DNA of 39,385 bases from the IMG/VR virus record IMGVR_UViG_3300044525_000005, positions 1-39,385 of that record; one strand, written 5' to 3'. Of the stretch, positions 23,010-30,463 are shown in pieces. Both the position numbers and the translations under genes were made by a program. Origin of the DNA: a virus. The notes under the pieces were generated by a model. That model saw only the letters and a program-made list of their open reading frames with translations, was not told the DNA's origin and did no database searches. Numbering within the stretch: the first letter of the stretch is position 1; each line of letters begins with the position of its first letter.

Positions 23010-24029
23010 TTAGTGGGTTGTGCTGGTCGCTGTCGCTAGGGACGCGTCTGTCGTGGTCACGGATGCGAGGGCCGAGTTGCTGGTTGTGACTGCGCCGACG
23101 GGGTAGGCGAAGGGGAGCAGACCGGTCGCGCTGGTGGCGGTGGTGATCGCGAGCGCCGCGTCTGTCTGCGTCCCGATTACGCCTGCTGCTGCGATGGTGA
23201 CTGCGACGGTTCGGGCCGCGCTGATGTTCGACGCTGATCCTGCCGCCGCGACTGCTGCGCTGATGGCTGTTGCCGCGCCTGTGGCGACGCCTACGACACC
23301 GGCGGCTGCGATGCTCACGGTGACAGCGGGGCTCGCCCCCGTGCCTGCTCCGGTCACGCCGGACGCCGCCACGGTGGTTGTGAGGGCCAGCGCCGCCCCG
23401 CTGGTGGGGCTCGACGCGGCGCTGACTGTGACCGCCACGGGGAGGCTGGCGCCGCTGGACGTTCCGATGACACCGGCGGCGGTTATGGCGACGGACGCGG
23501 CGAGGGATGAGGCTGACGCGGGCGCGGCGTCAGCGGTGGAGCTGCGGAATATCTGGGCGGGGTTGGGCAGGCCGACGCCGAGGGTCCGGTATCCGGCGGC
23601 GCGCCTGGGCGCGTCCGAGACGACAATCGGGTCGGGTGTGGCCGTCGCCGCGACGCCTGCCGCTGTCCCGTCTGCGGTGATCGTGACAGCAAGAGGGAGG
23701 GCTGTGCCGGTTTGGACGCCGATGACGCCACTTGCGGTGATCGCCGCCGCGGTGGTCAGGCTCGCGGTTCCCACGGGGCCGAGACCGCCGGCCGCGGTTA
23801 TCGTCGCTGTCTCAGCGAGCGTCGCCCCGGTTGAGACACCGACCACGCCGCCAGCTGAGACAGCGACCGTCCCGGCGAGGCTCGCGTCGGTTTGGACGCC
23901 GACGACGCCTGCGGCGGTGATCGCGACCGCGACTGCGACCGCCGCAGCGCCGGCGAACGCGCCGGAGTCGGCCAGCGAGGAACGCAGGAAGATCGGACCG
24001 CCGGTAATGCTCCTGCCGAGACGAGCCAC
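23010..24029 (-). CDS. Ala/Thr/Val repeat protein, likely tail-associated
   Basis: A 339-residue low-complexity protein of repeated units of about 20 residues with a core like ITAAGVVGV or TITAAGG, alternating small and beta-branched residues as in a beta-solenoid. Two blocks can be seen, each introduced by a similar linker (GGPIFLRSSLAD at the N-terminus and NPAQIFRSSTAD near residue 160), so it appears internally duplicated. GTG at 24029 follows GGAGGA. The position among host-contact genes suggests a virion surface fibre or spacer. No enzymatic residues. Confidence 0.78.
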   Translation of the reverse strand: MARLGRSITGGPIFLRSSLADSGAFAGAAAVAVAVAITAAGVVGVQTDASLAGTVAVSAGGVVGVSTGATLAETATITAAGGLGPVGTASLTTAAAITASGVIGVQTGTALPLAVTITADGTAAGVAATATPDPIVVSDAPRRAAGYRTLGVGLPNPAQIFRSSTADAAPASASSLAASVAITAAGVIGTSSGASLPVAVTVSAASSPTSGAALALTTTVAASGVTGAGTGASPAVTVSIAAAGVVGVATGAATAISAAVAAAGSASNISAARTVAVTIAAAGVIGTQTDAALAITTATSATGLLPFAYPVGAVTTSNSALASVTTTDASLATATSTTH

Positions 24030-24057
24030 CGGTCCTCCTTAGGTCGTTACCTCGTCG

Positions 24058-24537
24058 TCAGCACCTCTCGAACCACATCGCGACCCTGGCGTTCACTATC
24101 GCCGGCGCGGTCAGCCGGATGCCCATGCCCGCTGACACGTTCCAGTCGGGGGTGTCGCCGAGTGGGAAATCGTAGACGAGGAGACCGCCGTTGGGGGTGA
24201 GCAGCTCCGACTCGATGACGGTGAGGACGGTGGGCTCTGACGTGGACGCGGAGAACGCGGTGAACCCGGTCGTTATCGACCGGCCGTAGACCTGCTGAAT
24301 GTTCGCGTTCTCATTGGTGTTCGCAGTTCCCGGTGTCGAGTTGGACGCGTTGGTGGAGGTGACGATCTCCCACAGCACGGGCACCGCTGAGGCGGTGACG
24401 CCGTCGAAGCCGATCCGGAATTTCTTCAGGTCGCCGCCGAACTGCGCCGGCGTGATGACCATGAGACAGGTTTTCGCGGTCGCCGCCGCCAGCGCGACAG
24501 CGGCGGAAGTGCGGACGGTGTACCCGGCCTTGGCCAT
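24058..24537 (-). CDS. Minor virion protein, unknown function
   Basis: A 159-residue beta-rich protein (CLMVITPAQFGGDLKKFRIG, VPVLWEIVTSTNASNSTPG, AMGIRL-type strands and a final WFERC). This looks like a small capsid- or tail-surface jelly-roll found beside tail-fibre genes of actinobacteriophages. ATG at 24537 has GGAGA upstream. It sits between the repeat protein and the GH16 enzyme. Confidence 0.72.
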   Translation of the reverse strand: MAKAGYTVRTSAAVALAAATAKTCLMVITPAQFGGDLKKFRIGFDGVTASAVPVLWEIVTSTNASNSTPGTANTNENANIQQVYGRSITTGFTAFSASTSEPTVLTVIESELLTPNGGLLVYDFPLGDTPDWNVSAGMGIRLTAPAIVNARVAMWFERC

Positions 24538-24549
24538 GGCGGTCTCCTA

Positions 24550-25851
24550 CTACTGGTTGAAAATGTGGACGTAGTCGATCTGCAGCACATACGGGCCACC
24601 GGACACGGCCCCGCCACGCGCGGGCATGCTGATCAGGAGGAACATGCCGGCCGCGGGAACATTGCTGTTGGTCGTGTGCACGGTCACGCCGTCGAGTTTG
24701 AAGATGATCTGCCCGGCGGACCACCACGCCTCGTAGACGTGCCAGTTGACGCTGTGAGCGGAGCAGGTGACCAGCACTGGGGTGTCGGTGGTTCCCGCCG
24801 ACGACAACTGGGTGCTGTATTGGGTGTCCGACACCCGGAACTCGGCGATGTCGATCTCTTCGCTGCCAGGGTTGTTCCAGTTGCCGGAGCTGACATTGTC
24901 CGGGTTGACGAGGTTGACGGTTTGCAGGTCGTGGCCGAGCATCCAGATCGCGGGCCACATGTTCGTCGCGGCCGGCACCAGCGCCCGGACCTGCGCGACC
25001 AGGGTCTTCCCGGCCGTGTACTGGAACGCCGGCGTCGGCGCGGTCTGCACCATCCCTGAGGCGTAGGAGCGGGTGACCTGCCCGTGACCACCGGCTATGC
25101 ACCGGGCGTTGCCGGTCTCGCCGTGCGAGGAAATCAGCGTCAGGTAGCCGGAGTTGAAGGTGAACGTGTTCGCGGTGACCCCGGTGACAGTCCAGGTGCC
25201 GTTAAGTTGCGTCGAGGTTCGGAGCAGCTCGACGACGACGGTGTCGCCGATCTGGTAGCCGTGGGCCGCGCCGTTGAAGTTCTGCCCCGCGGTGGTGATC
25301 GTGGCGACCCCGCCCGATGTGTTCGCGACGGTTGTGACGTCGTTGTACTCCGGACCGGATGTGGAGCCGGCCGCGAAGGTGATCCGCATGACGTCGGAGC
25401 CAGGTGTCACCTGCGCCGGGGTGTAGTAGCTCAGCTCACCGTTTCCGACGTCGCCGTCGCGGGTGATCGCGACCCAGTGCGGGTCAAGCGACGTGTTCTT
25501 GAAGTCATCGCCGAACACCATGTTCGATTGCGGCGTGTTCACACCCGACGGGCTGGACTCGGCTCCGAACCCGCTGCCCAGGTCCGCGGCGACGGTGAAC
25601 GTGTACGCGACGGCGTTGGTCAGTCCGCTGATCGTGCCCTGCGTGACGTTGCCGACCGAGACCGCGGAGTCAAGCGACGTCCCATTCCACGCGCTGATCC
25701 GATATCCGATCACTCCCGGCGTGACCGAGGCGCCCCAGGACACGATCGCGGCGCCGTCCTGCGCGATCGAGGTGACGTTGACAGGTGGCAGCGCGACCTG
25801 CGCGCCTGCGCGCATGTTGTTGCCGCTGCCGCCCCATCCCGCGACGGGCAT
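24550..25851 (-). CDS. Fn3 plus GH16 glycosidase, virion-associated
   Basis: A 433-residue protein. Residues about 20-110 are a fibronectin type III module (VSWGASVTPGVIGYRISAWN, TQGTISGLTNAVAYTFTV). From about 115 a GH16 beta-jelly-roll follows, with an insert near 170-245 and the fold's hallmark NMWPAIWMLGHDL; the catalytic signature E-I-D-I-A-E is intact at E332, D334 and E337 (nucleophile, helper, acid/base). GH16 enzymes cut beta-1,3/1,4-glucans, galactans or related polymers. No signal peptide; in this operon it is probably a tail or capsid-borne depolymerase that clears host surface or biofilm polysaccharide. Substrate cannot be read from sequence. Confidence 0.88.
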   Translation of the reverse strand: MPVAGWGGSGNNMRAGAQVALPPVNVTSIAQDGAAIVSWGASVTPGVIGYRISAWNGTSLDSAVSVGNVTQGTISGLTNAVAYTFTVAADLGSGFGAESSPSGVNTPQSNMVFGDDFKNTSLDPHWVAITRDGDVGNGELSYYTPAQVTPGSDVMRITFAAGSTSGPEYNDVTTVANTSGGVATITTAGQNFNGAAHGYQIGDTVVVELLRTSTQLNGTWTVTGVTANTFTFNSGYLTLISSHGETGNARCIAGGHGQVTRSYASGMVQTAPTPAFQYTAGKTLVAQVRALVPAATNMWPAIWMLGHDLQTVNLVNPDNVSSGNWNNPGSEEIDIAEFRVSDTQYSTQLSSAGTTDTPVLVTCSAHSVNWHVYEAWWSAGQIIFKLDGVTVHTTNSNVPAAGMFLLISMPARGGAVSGGPYVLQIDYVHIFNQ

Positions 25852-25861
25852 CAGATCCCCC

Positions 25862-26575
25862 TCACCATGAGGACGCTCGTTGCGCGGCGGCTGTCGAGAC
25901 CACAGGAGTCGGGGTCGCGGCCGCAGTGACCGCCGCGATTTTGAACGCGACGAGGAGCGAGCTCCATCCGGTCGCTGTGCCGCTCAGTGTGAACGGGGAC
26001 GCCTCCGCGCCGTTGCCCGAGTTTTTCGCCGCTATGACGTTGTCGTCCTGGCTGCTCGTGTTGATCGAGTTCGCGTCGGCCACGTAGCTGTTAGCGACCG
26101 CCCATGTCATCGGGCCTCCATTGTCCACGTACCCGGCGAGCAGGTACTCGTTCGCCGCGGTCGATGAGTAGGTGGGCGCCGTGTAGGTCGTGGTGCCGCC
26201 GTGGCTGGTGGCGACCGTGCCGTCGAGCATCGCCGACGTGTTGCCCGCGAGTAGGCCGGAGATCTCCTGCACCAGAATTGACAGGTCGGACGAGCCGGTG
26301 CAGAGGAGCGTGATCGCCGCATTCGGGGTCGCTGGCACGTCCACCGCGTACAGGCCGATCCGCACGTCACCGGCGTCGAGCGTGTGCAAATCCGCGAGCT
26401 GAGTGAACGCGACCGCGTTCGCGTCTTTCACGGACGTGAAGTCCAGTCCGCTGTTGCCGCCGAAGGACACCAGCGCGATCAGTTTGTTGCCGACGGTCGG
26501 TGTTGAGCCGAGGGTGGCGGTGACTGTTGTCGAGATGCCGTTCGCCGACTTTGATTGCACACGCGCCCAGGCCAT
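25862..26575 (-). CDS. Minor tail protein, jelly-roll-like
   Basis: A 237-residue Ser/Thr/Gly-rich beta protein (GISTTVTATLGSTPTVGNKL, GLYAVDVPATPNAAITLLC, EYLLAGYVDNGG) with the look of a phage surface lectin or concanavalin fold common in actinophage minor tail proteins. Its Pro/Ala/Thr C-terminus is unstructured. ATG at 26575 lies three bases after the stop of the upstream gene. Confidence 0.75.
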   Translation of the reverse strand: MAWARVQSKSANGISTTVTATLGSTPTVGNKLIALVSFGGNSGLDFTSVKDANAVAFTQLADLHTLDAGDVRIGLYAVDVPATPNAAITLLCTGSSDLSILVQEISGLLAGNTSAMLDGTVATSHGGTTTYTAPTYSSTAANEYLLAGYVDNGGPMTWAVANSYVADANSINTSSQDDNVIAAKNSGNGAEASPFTLSGTATGWSSLLVAFKIAAVTAAATPTPVVSTAAAQRASSW

Positions 26576-26577
26576 GC

Positions 26578-27003
26578 CTAGTCCTCACCGGGAGCTTTCG
26601 ACTTCTGCTCGACGGTGCCCCCAGGCCAGAAAGCGTAGGGGTCTTCCCCGTTGCCATGGTGCGGGGCATACGGCCGGTAGAGATCTCCATCGTCGCCGCG
26701 GACCTGAAAGGACTCGCACGTCTCGTGCATCTCGATTGAGACGATGCGGTCGAAAACCCACCGCGTCCACGCGGCCTTATGGTAGGTGGCGACTGGCACC
26801 ACGAACTCATGCCGCGTGTACCGCATTTCGTCGCGCCGGTAGGTGTCTGGGGTATAGGTGAAGATGTAAAGCACCGCATAGTTGTGCGCGTCGTCGCGGC
26901 GAAGCTCGAAGCGTCGCTCTGGCACTGGGTCGCGGGTGTAGACGATGTCGTTGATCGCGTCGGCCAGACTGTCCCAGCTCTGGGCGTGACGTGTCTCATC
27001 CAT
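26578..27003 (-). CDS. Conserved phage protein of unknown function
   Basis: A 141-residue mixed alpha/beta protein (SWDSLADAINDIVYTRDP, NYAVLYIFTYTPDTYRRDEM, FVVPVATYHKAAWTRWVFDR) with acidic C-terminus. It resembles an uncharacterised actinophage family (a DUF) from memory. The ATG at 27003 overlaps the end of the beta-helix gene by eight bases; starts up to ten codons earlier (ATG 27030, TTG 27033) are possible and none has a good ribosome site, so translation coupling is likely. It interrupts a run of surface proteins, which suggests it serves them. Confidence 0.72.
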   Translation of the reverse strand: MDETRHAQSWDSLADAINDIVYTRDPVPERRFELRRDDAHNYAVLYIFTYTPDTYRRDEMRYTRHEFVVPVATYHKAAWTRWVFDRIVSIEMHETCESFQVRGDDGDLYRPYAPHHGNGEDPYAFWPGGTVEQKSKAPGED

Positions 27004-28087
27004 CGCAGGTTGCCACGGATGTTCCATCATCAAGTTTGTTGCCGGTGAACTTGACGCCCTCGATGCCGTTGAACGGGATGGAGTTGGCGAGTCGGCAGGG
27101 GGAGTATTTGTAGGAGTTCTTCACGAACGTGTCGCTGCTGATCGTGATGATGATTTTGCTTCCCGCGCCGGCGTCGTAGGGGGAGATGGACCAGTTCCCG
27201 CCGGCGAGGAGAGTGTTGGTGACCGTCAGACGGCTGCCTGCTCCTGGCGCGTCGGCCCAGAAGATGGCGGCGTTTCCCTTGTCCCCGCAGCTATTCACAC
27301 ACCTAGCATCTAGTGAGTCGTGAAAAAATGTCACATCACCAATGCCTCCTGGATCATAGAACTGCGCTGCATCCAAATGGTCACCAGTATAGAAACACGC
27401 ACCATCAATCAGAGAGTCCTGTACCAGAATTGTCCCGCCACCGTGTAGACCGAGTAGGTCGGCTCCACCATTGTGCACATGCGTCCGTGTGAGTCGGTAG
27501 TCAGAACCAACGAGTGTAGTGAAGGGACTGGAGCCACCAGAACAATCATCTCGGCCGATGTCCGAGTCTTGGAAGACAGTATTTGCGGTAGAGGTGTAGT
27601 CACGGTTGTTGACGATCCTTCCCTTGATGCGTGAGCGAGTCACGGTCACATTGTCATTCGCGATCACCAGGTCGCCTGTGATCAGTTTCGCGTCGATGAC
27701 CTGCCCGTTGCTCGAGGTGGTCAGGGTGCCGTTGACCGTGGTGAGCGTAGTCCCGGATGGCACACCGGTTGTCGCGGCGGTGGGGAACGGACCGGGCGGT
27801 GGCGGGGTTGTTGTGGTCGGCGGTGGGGTGGTTGTGGGGGGTGGGGTGGTTGTGGCAACCGTCGTCGTCGGCGGGGTTGTCGTTGTGGCCACGGGGGATG
27901 GGATCACGCAGATCGCGAGGCTGCTGAACGGCGACCCGTCGTACGTCGGGGATGAGCAGCTCGTCGGTTGCGGGAGCGACCCCGCCGCGCCGCTGTCGCT
28001 GGTCAGTTGGTACGCCGCGACACCAGCCACAGCTATCGCGGCGACGGCGCCTGCGCTGCTGAACCGACGCAACCTCGTCATCGTCAT
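26996..28087 (-). CDS. Exported right-handed beta-helix protein with Thr/Pro linker
   Basis: A 363-residue protein. Arg-rich N-terminus and hydrophobic AGAVAAIAVAGVAAY form a signal peptide or anchor (about residues 9-26). A 45-residue Thr/Pro tract (TTTTPPTTTVATTTPPPT) follows near 68-112, then parallel beta-helix rungs from about 115: ITGDLVIANDNVTVTRSRIK, YRLTRTHVHNGGADLLGLH and VTNTLLAGGNWSISPYD, as in pectate-lyase-like adhesins and depolymerases. Six or more cysteines may form disulfides outside the cell. The helix coding part (27290-27640) is much lower in GC than the rest of the gene. A signal anchor is unusual in a virion operon; it may be released to the cell surface or displayed. 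No catalytic residues identified. Confidence 0.8.
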   Translation of the reverse strand: MTMTRLRRFSSAGAVAAIAVAGVAAYQLTSDSGAAGSLPQPTSCSSPTYDGSPFSSLAICVIPSPVATTTTPPTTTVATTTPPPTTTPPPTTTTPPPPGPFPTAATTGVPSGTTLTTVNGTLTTSSNGQVIDAKLITGDLVIANDNVTVTRSRIKGRIVNNRDYTSTANTVFQDSDIGRDDCSGGSSPFTTLVGSDYRLTRTHVHNGGADLLGLHGGGTILVQDSLIDGACFYTGDHLDAAQFYDPGGIGDVTFFHDSLDARCVNSCGDKGNAAIFWADAPGAGSRLTVTNTLLAGGNWSISPYDAGAGSKIIITISSDTFVKNSYKYSPCRLANSIPFNGIEGVKFTGNKLDDGTSVATCDG

Positions 28088-28091
28088 TGGG

Positions 28092-28484
28092 TCACGCGGC
28101 TATCGGGCTCAGCGAGACGCTGAGCGAGGTCAGGGTGAACGTGTTGGTGGACACCCACGCCTGTGACGCGGTCAGCGCCGCCGAGTAGATGAAGTTGCCC
28201 GCGGACACCGCGTCCCACACGCTGATATGGGTCAAGGTCTCCGACGTGCCGCCGTTCGTCCACACCGGTTGCGTGCCGGTGAGCGCGATCGCGTTGCCGG
28301 ACGGCGCGGCGAACGCCACCGTCACCCGCGTCGTCGATCCCGCCGCGGCGGCGGTCGCGCCCGCCGCGCCAGGGTCGGCCGTATGCAGTTTCACGAACGA
28401 TCCGACCGGCGCGGTGAAGTTGGTAGCGCGCAGCGAGTTCAGCCAGCCCGTGGCCAGGTTCGCGCTGGAGATGCCTACTGTCAT
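28092..28484 (-). CDS. Minor structural protein of the LHTADPGA type
   Basis: A 130-residue beta-rich protein with the recurring actinophage motif GSFVKLHTADPGAAGATAAA and TRVTVAFAAPSGNAIAL, HISVWDAVSAGNFIY and LTASQAWVSTNTFTLTSLSV. Such proteins are annotated as putative head fibre or tail fibre-like proteins; their location on the virion is not settled. It ends five bases before the beta-helix gene start and overlaps the upstream gene by ATGA. Confidence 0.8.
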   Translation of the reverse strand: MTVGISSANLATGWLNSLRATNFTAPVGSFVKLHTADPGAAGATAAAAGSTTRVTVAFAAPSGNAIALTGTQPVWTNGGTSETLTHISVWDAVSAGNFIYSAALTASQAWVSTNTFTLTSLSVSLSPIAA

Positions 28485-28639
28485 GATCCATGTCCTTCGA
28501 CTAGTGCGCGGGCCTCAGCCTCAGTGAGGATCGCGGTTGCCTCGATGGGTTCCTGGCTGATCAGGTTGCCGTCCGCGTCACGGACCTCGCCGGTCGCGGT
28601 GATCCTCAACTCGAACAGTTGCGCCGTCGGCTCGGTCAT
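28481..28639 (-). CDS. Small head-tail region protein
   Basis: A 52-residue acidic protein (LFELRITATGEVRDADGNLI, then TAILTEAEARALVEGHGS). It is coupled at both ends through ATGA overlaps and the first 25 residues look like a small beta-hairpin. No family is recognised. It would be overlooked if only longer frames were considered because a longer reading frame begins upstream inside the preceding gene. Confidence 0.7.
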   Translation of the reverse strand: MTEPTAQLFELRITATGEVRDADGNLISQEPIEATAILTEAEARALVEGHGS

Positions 28640-29136
28640 GATCCGATCCTCGCTTTCACGTCGATCCGGAACTGGATGTGAGCGGCCAGTCCGCCCTCGC
28701 CCTGCAGCCAGCGGAGCGTGTGCCCCGTCGAACCGGGCAGCTCGACCACCTGGGACGCGCCACCGAGGTATACGTTGGTATGGAGCAGGACTTCGACAGC
28801 GCTGAGGATCCCGTACACGCTGAGCATCGCGGCCCGCGCGTTCACCTCGCCGGACCACGCCTCAGCGGTGCAGTGAACCGACAGTTGCTCGTCGCGTTTC
28901 CGCGCGCCGGGTCCGACCCACACCTGGTTGGAGACCGCGCCTGTGATGTTGTCGCCCCGGAGCATCGCCGTCGGATCGTCCACAGCGACGAACAGGGCAA
29001 GCTGAGGGAAGTCGCCAGAGAGCTGCGGCCCGCATCGGATCGTCACCGGCGGGGACGCGGCGCCGAGCGTGGCGTCAGCCGTGAACAGGTCCACGAGGTA
29101 GCCGATGACATCCGGAACCGCCGAGGTGGACGTCAT
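28636..29136 (-). CDS. Tail terminator / head closure-like protein
   Basis: A 166-residue protein: N-terminal helix (AVPDVIGYLVDLFTADATLG), then strands (PVTIRCGPQLSGDFPQLALF, SNQVWVGPGARKRDEQLSV) and HTLRWLQGEGGLAAHIQFRI. Size, alpha/beta layout and position after the connector fit the tail-terminator or minor head-tail joining family. Start at ATG 29136 overlaps the connector stop by ATGA. Assignment is from position and pattern, not certain. Confidence 0.72.
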   Translation of the reverse strand: MTSTSAVPDVIGYLVDLFTADATLGAASPPVTIRCGPQLSGDFPQLALFVAVDDPTAMLRGDNITGAVSNQVWVGPGARKRDEQLSVHCTAEAWSGEVNARAAMLSVYGILSAVEVLLHTNVYLGGASQVVELPGSTGHTLRWLQGEGGLAAHIQFRIDVKARIGS

Positions 29137-29942
29137 GCTAGGAGCATCGGCTTGGAGTATCCGCTGATGAGCTGCGCGGCCACGTTGGGGATCGCGTATC
29201 CCCATCCGGGTATCGTGACGGTGCCCTCCGCGCCGTAACGGGGCTGCGACGACGCGCCCCGCCTTGTCTCCCACAGATGCTGCGTGATGATCGAGCAGGC
29301 CAGCCTCAGAGACGCGGGGATCACAGCCCGCCCAGCCTTGTAAGTGATGTCGTAGTCGCCGATGAACGCCCAGGCGTCGAGCCTCACAACCTCGCCGCTG
29401 TCCAGGTTGACGGTCACGTCAGTGGTGGCGACCGCGATCGACCAGGCGAACACGGGCGTGAGGCTGGTGAGTGACACCACTGGCAGGTTCGACAGCCACA
29501 GCGAGCGCCGGCTGCCCGTTGTGCTCGCCAGCCGCTCCGTGAACGATCGGACCGCGCAGGGGCCGCACATCATCTCGATGTTCTCCGACGCGGACAGCAA
29601 ATAGGACCGCAGTTCATCATCGTCGGCGGTCGTGGTCTTCGACAGTTGTGTCTTGATCGCGCTGAGGGAGACGAGGGAGATGTCCGCGGCGACCTCGACG
29701 TCGAACACCTCGGTGTGCGCGAAGACCGGGCCGGTTCCGGTCCACCGTGAGACGTGCCGCCCAGCCTGCGCGGTGGTGTAGTCGTAGTGGTAAACGCCTA
29801 GGGAGTCGTGGACTGGTGCGAACGGCCCGGCGACGCTCTGATCCGGCAGCGTGATGTTCAGGGTCACGGTTGAGTCGGTGAGCGCGCCTGTGATGTCTCT
29901 GACCTCGATGCTGAGCCGCCGTTGGTCGCCGAGGTCGATCAC
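29133..29942 (-). CDS. Head-tail connector protein
   Basis: A 269-residue protein. Residues 1-85 are beta-rich, Ig-like (DSTVTLNITLPDQSVAGPFA, YHYDYTTAQAGRHVSRWTG), and residues about 90-260 match the head-tail connector type: SLSAIKTQLSKTTTADDDEL, SYLLSASENIEMMCGPCAVR, RSLWLSNLPVVSLTSLTPV and SLRLACSIITQHLWETRRG. The fold joins portal ring to the tail. The N-terminal added domain is larger than usual. ATG at 29942 overlaps the methyltransferase stop by ATGA. Confidence 0.85.
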   Translation of the reverse strand: MIDLGDQRRLSIEVRDITGALTDSTVTLNITLPDQSVAGPFAPVHDSLGVYHYDYTTAQAGRHVSRWTGTGPVFAHTEVFDVEVAADISLVSLSAIKTQLSKTTTADDDELRSYLLSASENIEMMCGPCAVRSFTERLASTTGSRRSLWLSNLPVVSLTSLTPVFAWSIAVATTDVTVNLDSGEVVRLDAWAFIGDYDITYKAGRAVIPASLRLACSIITQHLWETRRGASSQPRYGAEGTVTIPGWGYAIPNVAAQLISGYSKPMLLA

Positions 29943-30463
29943 GTTGACGCTCCTTCCGGTTTCCTCGCCACTGCCCGCACGTCAGCGGGATCCTGCTGCT
30001 GGTCGATGACCACGTCGGTGAACCCGGATTGCTCGAGCACCGCCCGGAGCCGCTCCGGACGGATGTTTGCGTAGTGCTCGCCGAGTTCGAGATCGTGTGC
30101 GCCGAGCGCGCCGTGCGGGCGTCGGCCAGGGCCGGCCATGGTGGCGATGAACCGCCCGCCGGGTTTGCACGCGGCGTAGGCCGTCCGGCAGATCGCCGGC
30201 CAGACGTTGGTGTGCTCGAAACATTCGGCCGAGATCACCACGTCGTAGCGGCGTCCGTTCGGCTGCCAGGTGGACGCGTCGGCGACGATGTCAACGTCAG
30301 GCCCCTCGGCGATGTCCAGAACGTGGTAGACGACAGCGGAGGGGAAATGCTCGCGGGGTGACCCGCCCCAGTCTCCGGTGACATCCCTGCCGCCGATGTC
30401 GAGCACCTCGACTGTGTCGCTGGTGGCGTGTGCGGCAATCCAGTCCATTGCCTCAGGATGCAT
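29939..30463 (-). CDS. SAM-dependent methyltransferase of the head block
   Basis: A 174-residue class I methyltransferase: motif I VEVLDIGGRDVTGDWGG (about 18-34), the acidic second strand HVLDIAEG, motif IV DVVISAECFEH and motif VI CKPGGRFIATMAGPGR. The 11-base overlap with the preceding glycosyltransferase gene shows coupling. It is too small and lacks DNA-methylase motifs, so a sugar, protein or small-molecule target is more likely; O-methylation of a glycan laid down on the virion by its neighbour is one possibility. Confidence 0.85.
   Translation of the reverse strand: MHPEAMDWIAAHATSDTVEVLDIGGRDVTGDWGGSPREHFPSAVVYHVLDIAEGPDVDIVADASTWQPNGRRYDVVISAECFEHTNVWPAICRTAYAACKPGGRFIATMAGPGRRPHGALGAHDLELGEHYANIRPERLRAVLEQSGFTDVVIDQQQDPADVRAVARKPEGAST

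Noticed and set aside
21690-23039. Long rightward open frame (449 codons) rich in Gly, Val and Arg
   Set aside because: It is antisense to the tail tube, the 84-residue protein and their ends. Its residue content is the usual GC-codon shadow, and the minus-strand reading gives recognised tail proteins.
23134-24042. Rightward Ala/Thr/Pro-rich frame
   Set aside because: Antisense of the repeat protein; the symmetric GC-rich codons make both strands open.
27780-27900. G-rich plus strand over the Thr/Pro linker, a possible G-quadruplex
   Set aside because: Runs of G come from the Pro/Thr codons of the coding strand; spacing of the runs is irregular and no regulatory role can be argued.
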